Source: Solirubrobacterales bacterium (GTDB lineage: Bacteria > Actinomycetota > Thermoleophilia > Solirubrobacterales > Solirubrobacteraceae). From it: a stretch of DNA of 11,971 nucleotides. The notes below the pieces were generated by a model. It did not search any database, was not told where the DNA came from, and saw only the letters and a program-made list of their open reading frames with translations. Each line of letters opens with the position of its first letter. Positions within the stretch are counted from its first letter, which is position 1. The stretch is from NCBI GenBank assembly GCA_016215085.1, contig JACRMD010000141.1:2701-14671 (forward strand), given 5' to 3'. A program made the translations under genes and the position numbers. This document shows, in pieces, positions 5,549 to 11,971 of the stretch.

Positions 5549-6517
5549 ATGCTCGAGGTCCGTCGCGAAGTGCGCCCGCCGTGGCCCTACCGCCTGCCGT
5601 CCGGCGGCGGCATGGACGGCATCCTGCGCGTCCGCGGCGGCGTGCTCCAGCGGCTCGTCCACGTCGGCGACGAGCCGGCGGTCGTGCGCGTGGCGCAGAC
5701 GGCGGCCGACGCCGTGCTCTTTGGCGCCCAGGCGCGGCACCGTGCGACGGCCGAGGAGGCGATCGCGCGGATGCGCTTCGCGCTGGGCGTCGACGACGAT
5801 CTCGCGGCGTTCTACGCCGAGTTCCACGACGACCCGTGGATCGGGCCCTCGGTGCGGGCGCGGCCGTGGCTGCGGGTCTCCCGCCGGCCCGACCCGTTCG
5901 AGGCGCTGGCGTGGGCGATCTGCGAGCAGCTGATCGAGTACGTGCGCGCGGCGGCCATCGAGCGGCGGATCGTCGTGCGGCTCGGGCGGCGCTGCCCGCG
6001 CACCGGCCTGCGCGACCTGCCGGCCGCCGAGCGGCTGGCGGGCACCGCGCCCGCGCTGCTGCAGTCCTTCGACCTCGCGGCGGGCCGCGCGCTGGCGCTG
6101 ACGAGGGCGGCGCGCGAGGTCGCCTCCGGCCGCGCGGACCTGCGCGCCGCCGACCACGAGCGCGCGTGGGCGCGCCTGCGGCGGATCCCCGGGATCGGGT
6201 CGTGGACGATCGCGGTGCTCGCGCTGCACGGCCAGGGCCGCTTCGACGTGGTGCCGGCCGGCGACCTGGCCTACCTCAAGCTCCTGGGCCGGATGCGCGC
6301 GGGCGGCAACCCCGCCGCGCGCGCGACCGAGGAGGAGGTCCTGGAGGCGTTCGCGCCCTACGGCGCGTGGCGCGGGCTCGCCGCCGCGCACGCGCTGGGC
6401 ACCAAGGCCACGGGCGCGGCGACGCGCTTCGCCTGGAGCGGCTCGCGGCCGCCGGTCAGATCCCCTGCCCCGGCACGAACTCGTTCGTCAGCGCGGTGGG
6501 GGTCGGCGCCCGCTTGA
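5549..6517 (+). CDS. HhH-GPD DNA glycosylase, DNA-3-methyladenine glycosylase II (AlkA)-like
   Basis: The 322-residue protein matches AlkA-type base-excision glycosylases, which remove alkylated purines from DNA. The N-terminal about 110 residues form the AlkA-like extension. The central helical region includes DPFEALAWAICEQLIE (115-130), and the DNA-binding helix-hairpin-helix is LRRIPGIGSWTIAVLAL (210-226). The conserved catalytic aspartate is Asp239 in VVPAGDLAYLK (234-244), and the family's APYGAWRGLAA helix start follows at 269-280. The start was chosen at the ATG 10 bases after a TAGGGT box; the open frame continues upstream to 4418 but only as antisense or shadow sequence. The last about 20 residues (SPAPARTRSSARWGSAPA) are low-complexity and are read through the 3' end of the convergent thiY-like gene. 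The two genes overlap tail to tail by 62 bases. Confidence 0.85.
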   Translation: MLEVRREVRPPWPYRLPSGGGMDGILRVRGGVLQRLVHVGDEPAVVRVAQTAADAVLFGAQARHRATAEEAIARMRFALGVDDDLAAFYAEFHDDPWIGPSVRARPWLRVSRRPDPFEALAWAICEQLIEYVRAAAIERRIVVRLGRRCPRTGLRDLPAAERLAGTAPALLQSFDLAAGRALALTRAAREVASGRADLRAADHERAWARLRRIPGIGSWTIAVLALHGQGRFDVVPAGDLAYLKLLGRMRAGGNPAARATEEEVLEAFAPYGAWRGLAAAHALGTKATGAATRFAWSGSRPPVRSPAPARTRSSARWGSAPA

Positions 6518-7460
6518 GCAGGTCGTTCTCGACCATCCAGTCGCCGTAGGCCTTCCACGCGTCGAGGTCCTGCCATCCGAACGGCTTGCCGTTCTCCGGG
6601 AAGAACACCGGCAGCGTCGCCTTGACGGCCGCGAGCTGCAGCCCGCGGTCGAGGTCCTTGTTGGCCTTCAGCAGCGGCTCGACGCCCTTGGCCGGGTCCT
6701 CGCGCAGCAGCTTGTGGCCGCGGCCGACGGCCTGCAGGAAGCGGCGCAGGACGTCGCCGCGCTCGCGCAGGGTGTCGCGCTCGGCGATGAACACCAGCTC
6801 GTTGTAGGCCGGCACGCCGGCGTCCTCCATGCGGACGATGCGCGGGTGCTTGCCCTCGCGCCGCAGCTGGACGCCCTCGTAGTTCCAGAAGGCGCCCAGC
6901 GTCGCGTCGACGCGCTTGGAGAGCATCGCGGGCACGAGGTTGAAGCCGACGTTGACCTCCTTGACCGACCCCTCGCCGACGCCCGCCTGCTTGAGGATCG
7001 TCTTCAGGTAGGCCGACTGGTACGGGATGCCCGCGGTGCCGACGGTCCTGCCCTTGAGGTCCTCGGGGCCGCGCACCCGGCCCGACGGCAGCGACATGAG
7101 CGACGTCAGCGGCTTCTGGACCAGCGCGCCGAAGGAGACCACGGCCGCGCCCTTGTCGCGGGCGAGCAGGACCTCGGGCTCGTAGGAGATCGCGATGTCC
7201 GCCTTGCGCGCCTGGACCAGCTTCGTCGGCGCCGCGGGGTCGCCGGGGACCTGAATGTCGACGTCGAGCCCCGCCTGCCGGAAGAACCCGGCCGCCTGCG
7301 CCGCGTAGATGCCGGCGTGGTCGGCGTTGGGGAAGTAGTCGAGGACGAGCGTGAGGCGCTCGGTCTTCGGCGTCCCGTCGGGGGTCTCGTCCTTGGCGCC
7401 GCACGCGGTGAGCGTCACGGCGGCCAGGACGGCCAGCAGCGCGGTGAGGGGGCGGATCAC
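6456..7460 (-). CDS. thiY: Substrate-binding lipoprotein of a thiamine-precursor ABC importer (ThiY/NMT1-like)
   Basis: The 334-residue protein begins with a lipoprotein signal: a basic start, a hydrophobic core and the lipobox LTAC with Cys20, so it should be anchored outside the membrane. LVLDYFPNADHAGIYAA (38-54) is the hallmark of the ThiY/NMT1 family, which binds formyl-aminomethyl-pyrimidine or a related HMP pyrimidine. Further family segments are KADIAISYEPEVL (86-98), GALVQKPLTSLMSLP (111-125), and LGAFWNYEG (188-196). The start is GTG, with AAAGGA about 9 bases upstream, and overlaps the permease stop by 4 bases (GTGA), so translation is coupled. It is the last gene of a TPP-riboswitch operon, which strongly supports the thiamine assignment. 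The exact pyrimidine ligand is not decided. Its 3' end overlaps the convergent glycosylase gene. Confidence 0.88.
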   Translation of the reverse strand: MIRPLTALLAVLAAVTLTACGAKDETPDGTPKTERLTLVLDYFPNADHAGIYAAQAAGFFRQAGLDVDIQVPGDPAAPTKLVQARKADIAISYEPEVLLARDKGAAVVSFGALVQKPLTSLMSLPSGRVRGPEDLKGRTVGTAGIPYQSAYLKTILKQAGVGEGSVKEVNVGFNLVPAMLSKRVDATLGAFWNYEGVQLRREGKHPRIVRMEDAGVPAYNELVFIAERDTLRERGDVLRRFLQAVGRGHKLLREDPAKGVEPLLKANKDLDRGLQLAAVKATLPVFFPENGKPFGWQDLDAWKAYGDWMVENDLLKRAPTPTALTNEFVPGQGI

Positions 7461-8203
7461 GGGATCGGGTCCTTTCGTCGGTGGGCCCACGGCGCCAGGC
7501 GGCGCTCGGCGAGGGCGAGGAGGGCGAAGCAGCAGACGGCCAGCGCGGCGAGCACCACGACCGCGGCCCAGGCACGCGGGGTCTCGAGCTGCGGGATGGC
7601 CTGGAGGAGGAGGTGGCCGAGGCCGTCCTCGGAGCCGGCGTACTCGGCGAACACGGCGGCGATGCCGCCGACGGCGACGGCGATCTTCGCGCCCGACAGC
7701 GCGGCGGGCAGCGCCGCCGGCGCCTCGGCCCAGCGGAACGCCTGCCAGCGCGACGCGCCGAGCGTGCGCAGGAGCTTGTGCTGCTCGGGCTCGACCGAGC
7801 GCAGGCCGTCGAGCGTCGTGACGACGATCGGGAAGAAGCACACGAGCGCCACGATCACGAGCTTGGGCAGGATCCCGTAGCCGAACCAGACGACCAGCAG
7901 CGGCGCGACGGTGACGATCGGGATCGCCTGCGAGCCGACCAGCAGCGGGTAGACCGCGCGGCGCAGCAGCGGGGAGAAGTGCAGCGCGATCGCCAGCGCG
8001 GCGCCGACGACCAGCGCGAGCGCGAGTCCGAGGACGACCTCCTGCGCGGTGACGAGCAGGTTGTCCCACAGCAGCCCGCGGTCGTCGTAGAGCGCGCGGC
8101 CGACCTCGGTGGGCGCCGGGAGGATGAAGTCGTCCACGTTGCCGGCGCGCGCGTAGAGCTCCCAGGCGCCGAGCAGCAGGAGGAAGAGGAGCGCCGCGAG
8201 CAT
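7457..8203 (-). CDS. thiX: ABC transporter permease for thiamine pyrimidine precursor (ThiX-like)
   Basis: The 248-residue integral membrane protein has about six hydrophobic segments (roughly 1-15, 52-75, 83-107, 113-130, 172-190, 212-232). The cytoplasmic EAA-type coupling loop EPEQHKLLRTLGASRWQAFRWAEAP (138-162) contacts the ATPase. VDDFILPAPTEV near the N-terminus and SQAIPIVTVAPLLVVWFGYG (91-110) are typical of the nitrate/taurine/thiamine-precursor permease group. The ATG overlaps the ATPase stop by one base (TGATG), and its own stop overlaps the binding-protein GTG. Substrate identity rests on the binding protein and the TPP riboswitch, because permeases of this group are hard to tell apart by sequence alone. 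Confidence 0.88.
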   Translation of the reverse strand: MLAALLFLLLLGAWELYARAGNVDDFILPAPTEVGRALYDDRGLLWDNLLVTAQEVVLGLALALVVGAALAIALHFSPLLRRAVYPLLVGSQAIPIVTVAPLLVVWFGYGILPKLVIVALVCFFPIVVTTLDGLRSVEPEQHKLLRTLGASRWQAFRWAEAPAALPAALSGAKIAVAVGGIAAVFAEYAGSEDGLGHLLLQAIPQLETPRAWAAVVVLAALAVCCFALLALAERRLAPWAHRRKDPIP

Positions 8204-9006
8204 CAGCCCGGCTCCCCGCCGGCCTCGCGTGCGCCGCCCGCCTCGCCGCCGGCCGCGGCGAGCGCCTCAAGCGCGCGCGCCCGCACCGCCACGACCTCGT
8301 CCGCCGTCGCCGGGCGCGGGCGCGGCGTCTCGACGGCGATCTCGGCGACGACCCGCCCCGGCCGCGGCGAGAGCACCACGACGCGGTCGGCGAGCACGGC
8401 CGCCTCCTCGACGTCGTGGGTGACCAGCAGGACCGTGCGCGGCTCGCGGGCGAGGACCTCGGTCAGCCACCCGTGCAGCTCCGCGCGCGTGATCGCGTCC
8501 AGGGCGCCGAACGGCTCGTCGAGGCAGAGCACCGGCGCGCCGGCCAGCAGCGTCCGCGCGAACGCCACGCGCTGGCGCATGCCGCCGCTGAGCTCGTAGA
8601 CCTTGGCGCGCTCGAAGCCGGCGAGGCCGACCTCCCGCAGCAGCGCGTGCGCGCGCTCGCGCGCCTGCGCCTTCCCGACGCCCTGCAGCCGCAGCGGCAG
8701 CGCGGCGTTGCCCAGCGCGTCGAGCCAGGGGAGGAGCTGGTCGCGCTGGGGCATGAGCACCGCGCGCGCGGCCCGCACACTCCCCGCGTCGGGCGCCTGC
8801 AGCCCGCAGACGAGCTCCAGCAGCGTCGACTTCCCGCTGCCCGACGCGCCGACGACCGCGACGACCTCGTGGCGCGCCGCGCGCAGGGTCACGCCGTCCA
8901 GGGCCGTCACCGGCCCGAACGTCCGCGTGACGCCGAGGAGCTCCACCTCGGCCTCGTCTGCACCAGGTCGAGGCCCTTCCACCGGCGCCTCGAGATCGGT
9001 CGCCAT
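8203..9006 (-). CDS. thiZ: ABC transporter ATP-binding protein for thiamine pyrimidine precursor (ThiZ-like)
   Basis: The 267-residue ATPase has all the nucleotide-binding motifs. They are Walker A GASGSGKST (53-61), Q-loop MPQRDQLLPW with Gln87, signature LSGGMRQRV (139-147), Walker B PVLCLDEP with Asp163 and Glu164, D-loop GALD and H-loop His197. The Q-loop followed by LLPW is typical of the nitrate/sulfonate/thiamine-precursor importer subgroup. The start is the ATG at 9004-9006, with GGAGG 5 bases upstream. A longer start at 9024 is rejected because that ATG is part of the conserved aptamer core of the riboswitch. The last about 20 residues are a Gly/Ala/Glu tail. It is the first gene of the operon and is directly controlled by the TPP aptamer. 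Confidence 0.9.
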   Translation of the reverse strand: MATDLEAPVEGPRPGADEAEVELLGVTRTFGPVTALDGVTLRAARHEVVAVVGASGSGKSTLLELVCGLQAPDAGSVRAARAVLMPQRDQLLPWLDALGNAALPLRLQGVGKAQARERAHALLREVGLAGFERAKVYELSGGMRQRVAFARTLLAGAPVLCLDEPFGALDAITRAELHGWLTEVLAREPRTVLLVTHDVEEAAVLADRVVVLSPRPGRVVAEIAVETPRPRPATADEVVAVRARALEALAAAGGEAGGAREAGGEPG

Positions 9007-9099
9007 GTCTCCCTCCGCGGGCATTACCCCACAGGTTCGAAGGGTCAGCGCCGGGATCGCGAGGCGCTATCTCAGCCCGCTTCCGCGAGCCCCCCTGTT
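9007..9099 (-). promoter_or_regulatory. TPP (THI-box) riboswitch
   Basis: On the - strand the conserved TPP aptamer segments appear in order: a G-run with C (9095-9089), GCTGAGA (9076-9070), a perfect AGCGCC / GGCGCT stem (9068-9063 with 9052-9047), ACCCTTCGAACCTG (9045-9032), GGTAATGCC (9028-9020) and GCGGAGGGA (9018-9010). The ATG of thiZ follows after three bases. The Shine-Dalgarno GGAGG (9016-9012) is part of the aptamer's 3' conserved strand, so thiamine pyrophosphate binding should block ribosome access directly, with no separate expression platform visible. The outer ends are approximate. Confidence 0.93.
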
Positions 9100-9102
9100 T
9101 GC

Positions 9103-9127
9103 GCGCCGAAGGCTACCGAGCCGGCGC
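9103..9127. terminator. Candidate hairpin at the end of the moxR-VWA unit
   Basis: GCGCC and GGCT arms pair with AGCC and GGCGC around the loop ACCG, giving a 9-bp stem with a 3-base bulge. It lies two bases beyond the VWA stop at 9130-9132 and just before the riboswitch. No U tract is present. It may end the upstream transcript, or it may be chance pairing overlapping the thi promoter. Confidence 0.3.
9110..9115 (-). promoter_or_regulatory. Candidate -10 box (TAGCCT) of the thiZXY operon
   Basis: TAGCCT on the - strand fits the TANNNT form, and initiation about 7 bases downstream (near 9103) would begin the RNA just before the aptamer. No good -35 is seen. The box lies inside the hairpin at 9103-9127, so only one of the two readings may be right. 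Confidence 0.35.
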
Positions 9128-9129
9128 CG

Positions 9130-10531
9130 TCAGTGGTGCATCGGGCGCGTGAGCGCCTTGACGAAGTCCTCGAGCTGCTGGGTGGTCCAGCACTCGAAGG
9201 CCTCGCAGTGCTGCTCGTAGGACGAGATGACCGAGTCGCCGTAGTTCCAGTACAACCGCGGCTCGGGGTTCAGCCAGAACGTGCGGCCCGCCTTGGCGGC
9301 GATCGAGCCGAAGGTGTCGGCGGCGGGGTCGCGGCCGTTGGTGCGCGCGTCGCCGAGCACGATGACCGTCGCGCGCGGGTGCAGGTCGTCCTCGACGAGC
9401 TGGCGGAACTCGTGCCAGACGCGCCCGTAGTCGGTGTAGCCGCTGATGTCGGCGACGCCGGCGTCGCGGCCGATCGCCTCGGAGACCGCCTTGAAGTCGC
9501 GCTCCTTGGCGAAGACCTCGGTGACCTCGCTGATGCGCTCGATGAAGACGAACGAGCGCATCTTGCGGAACGAGTCGTGCAGCGCGTGGAGCACGCTGAG
9601 GAAGAAGACCGACGCGCTGGTGACCGACGTCGACACGTCGCACAGCACGTAGATCTCGGGCCGGCGGGGCCGCGTCGGCTTGAGCTTGATGTTGACCGGG
9701 ACGCCGCCGAACTCCAGCGACGCGCGCATGGTCTTGCGCATGTCGACGTGGGCGTGGCGCTTGCGGCCGCGCTGCTCCTGGCCCTGGGTCTTCAGGCGCC
9801 GCTTGAGCTGCGCGACGACGCGGTGGACCGCGGCGAGGTCCTGCAGCGGCCCCGAGGGCAGCGCGCGGTCCATCTCGTTCAGGGGCCGGGCGGCGGGCAG
9901 CTGCTCGGTGCGCTCGATCTGCGCGCGCTCGAGCTCCTGGCGCAGCAGCGCCTCGAAGCGGCGGATCTCGTCGCGCGGCAGGCCCTCGTGGCGCGGGTCG
10001 TCCTGCGGGAGGTCGGGCTGCGGCTCGCCGCGCAGCTGCAGCGACCGGCGGATGCGCTGGACGTCGACGCCGATGACGCCCGAGCCCTCGCCCTGGCGGC
10101 CGAACGCCGCGATGGCCAGGCGCGCGAGGTCGCGCATCATGCCCTCGTTGCCGTCGCGGATCGCCATCGCGACCTGACGGCGCAGCTCCTCCATGTTGAG
10201 CTGGCCGGCGTCCTCGGGGCTGATGCCGCCCTCCTCGTGCACGCCCTCCTCGACCGCCGCCAGCTCGGCGGCGCGGAAGAAGAAGCGGTCGAAGACGAGC
10301 TCGAAGACGCGGCGGTCGTCGGGCGACTTGGCCAGCGTCGCCGCGAGCCCCTCGCGGAAGTCCACCGCGTCGGTCCACGGCACGTGCTCGAGGACGGCGA
10401 ACGCGTCGAGCAGCTCGCTGGTGCCGATCGCGACGCCCTCGCCGCGCAGCTCCTCGCCGAACTGGAGCAGGCGCGCGGCGATGCCCGGCGGCACGCTGGC
10501 GCTGCCGTGGAGGCTCGCGGCGCGCGAGGGG

Positions 10532-10554
<23 letters not shown>
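9130..10554 (-). CDS. VWA domain protein, CoxE-like, partner of MoxR
   Basis: Up to 474 residues. The N-terminal 300 residues are mostly helical and charged (FGEELRGEGVAIGTSELLDAF near 32-52; a QNxxR-like helical region; basic RGRKRHAHVDMRKTMRASL at 262-280), as in the CoxE-like family. The C-terminal von Willebrand A domain (about 299-470) has an intact metal-ion-dependent adhesion site: DVSTS (Asp306, Ser308, Ser310), Thr374 in SGYTDYG and Asp402 in GDARTNG. No signal peptide or membrane helix is seen, so it is cytoplasmic. CoxE-type proteins work with MoxR AAA+ ATPases in metal-centre insertion or protein maturation. The start is unsure. The TTG at 10554 or GTG at 10551 overlap the moxR end, and the GTG at 10494 would remove 20 low-complexity residues. 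The overlap implies coupling with moxR. Confidence 0.85.
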
Positions 10555-11443
<889 letters not shown>

Positions 11444-11454
11444 GTGGACGGGGG

Positions 11455-11468
11455 ATTCTACGTAGGGT
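11455..11468. promoter_or_regulatory. Back-to-back divergent -10 boxes (moxR / small membrane protein)
   Basis: ATTCTACGTAGGGT reads TAGAAT on the - strand (11 bases before the moxR ATG) and TAGGGT on the + strand (7 bases before the GTG at 11476). The boxes are 2 bases apart, with the perfect 8-bp palindrome CTACGTAG at the centre. No -35 consensus is visible on either side. The arrangement repeats that at 3244-3255. Confidence 0.45.
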
Positions 11469-11475
11469 TCCCCGC

Positions 11476-11703
11476 GTGCCCCTCGCGGCCGACGAGATCC
11501 CGGCGGCTCCGGTCCTCGGCCTGATGGCCCTGGGCGTCGTCGTCGCGCTCGTCGGGCACGTCGTCAAGGACCGGCGGATCGTCGGCATGGGGATCGCCGT
11601 GGTGTTCGTCGCGACCTTCCTGATGGTGCTCGGCGCGTTCGTCGCCTACCAGGGCGACGAGCCCGACCCGCGGCCGCCCGAGGACCGGCAGAAGCCGTTC
11701 TAG
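11476..11703 (+). CDS. Small two-helix membrane protein of unknown function
   Basis: The 75-residue protein starts at GTG, 7 bases after a TAGGGT box. Hydrophobic helices at about 12-30 and 35-58 are separated by a short basic turn (KDRR), which predicts a hairpin with the loop inside. The C-terminal tail GDEPDPRPPEDRQKPF is polar and Pro-rich. No motif points to a function. It is divergent from moxR and converges on the RTX-repeat gene, with only 4 bases between the two stops. No Shine-Dalgarno sequence is visible. Confidence 0.6.
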   Translation: MPLAADEIPAAPVLGLMALGVVVALVGHVVKDRRIVGMGIAVVFVATFLMVLGAFVAYQGDEPDPRPPEDRQKPF

Positions 11704-11707
11704 GTGA

Positions 11708-11971
11708 TCACGTGCGGGTGCCGAAGCGCTCGCAGCCCTTGACCCGGTCGCGCGTGTCGCGCAGGACGCGGTCCTGGCGGCCGGAGCCGCAGTCGACGGT
11801 GTCCACGGCGCCGTCGCCGCGGGCGCGGATCGAGTCGTTGCCGGAGCCACCGCGCAGCCGGTCCCGGCCGTTGCCGCCGACGAGGACGTCGTCGCCGGCG
11901 TCGCCGCGCAGGTCGTCGTCGCGGCCGCCGCCCTCGAGCCGGTCGCTGTCGGCGCCGCCGCGCAGCCGGTC
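11708..11971 (-). CDS. RTX/hemolysin-type calcium-binding repeat protein, C-terminal part (truncated by the window edge)
   Basis: Reading the - strand from the window edge, the frame is open for 87 codons to a TGA at 11708-11710. Glycine/aspartate nonapeptide-like repeats are visible: LRGGADSDRLEGG, DLRGDAGDDVLVGG and NGRDRLRGGSGNDSI (residues 3-47). Such repeats form calcium-filled beta-rolls in secreted proteins. The end, VDCGSGRQDRV then RDRVKGCERF (59-83), has two cysteines that may pair; this tail is typical of extracellular repeat proteins in Thermoleophilia, from family memory. The N-terminal part, including any signal peptide or catalytic domain, lies outside the window. Some repeats are degenerate. 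Confidence 0.85.
   Translation of the reverse strand, partial: DRLRGGADSDRLEGGGRDDDLRGDAGDDVLVGGNGRDRLRGGSGNDSIRARGDGAVDTVDCGSGRQDRVLRDTRDRVKGCERFGTRT

Noticed and set aside
6714..7880. 388-codon + strand open frame opposite thiY and thiX
   Set aside because: The - strand has clear lipoprotein and permease features with overlapping start/stop signals; the + frame shows no recognisable domain.
9022..9024. ATG giving a ThiZ start six residues longer
   Set aside because: This ATG is inside the conserved core of the TPP aptamer, and the ATG at 9004-9006 has a properly spaced GGAGG.

Overview
The window is very GC-rich, gene-dense bacterial DNA. It has third-position G/C bias, TANNNT-type -10 boxes, an actinobacterial IHF-like (mIHF-like) gene and the C-terminus of an RTX/hemolysin-type repeat protein with a Cys-Gly...Gly-Cys-Glu tail. 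Together these point to an actinobacterium, most likely the class Thermoleophilia (Solirubrobacter/Conexibacter/Patulibacter relatives). This placement is inference from protein character, not from a marker gene. No IS element, CRISPR array, tRNA or rRNA was seen; the region looks like ordinary chromosome.

Layout. (1) 1-1247, + strand: the end of an uncharacterised coiled-coil protein, then a two-gene unit of a small four-helix membrane protein and a VOC-fold (glyoxalase/dioxygenase) protein, closed by a strong 13-bp hairpin. (2) 1301-1953: a convergent mIHF-like DNA-binding protein (- strand) with about 330 bases of upstream non-coding DNA. (3) 1954-5435: the most interesting block. A serine-palmitoyltransferase-like enzyme (- strand) is divergent from a GNAT-fold acyltransferase, followed by a fatty-acid 2-hydroxylase-like membrane enzyme and a small membrane-anchored basic protein. 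The three enzymes would fit ceramide-type (sphingolipid) assembly: amino-acid/acyl condensation, N-acylation, and 2-hydroxylation of the fatty chain. The 3-keto reductase and a dedicated acyl carrier protein are not in the window. (4) 5549-6517: an AlkA-type HhH DNA glycosylase whose 3' end overlaps the next, convergent operon. (5) 6456-9099, - strand: a TPP (THI-box) riboswitch followed by thiZ-thiX-thiY-like genes, an ABC importer for a thiamine pyrimidine precursor, in overlapping (TGATG and GTGA) frames. (6) 9130-11443, - strand: a MoxR AAA+ ATPase with a CoxE-like VWA protein, overlapping. (7) 11476-11703: a two-helix small membrane protein divergent from moxR. (8) 11708-11971: the end of an RTX-repeat protein on the - strand, cut by the window edge.

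Regulation. Every gene that looks like the first of its transcription unit and has no good Shine-Dalgarno sequence carries a TA(G/A)NNT box 6-11 bases before its start codon, which suggests widespread leaderless transcription. Two divergent gene pairs have back-to-back -10 boxes. An 18-bp palindrome sits over the candidate -35 of the fatty-acid hydroxylase gene, and half of it resembles the divergent promoter of the other two lipid genes. The thiamine importer is controlled by an aptamer that contains its own Shine-Dalgarno sequence.
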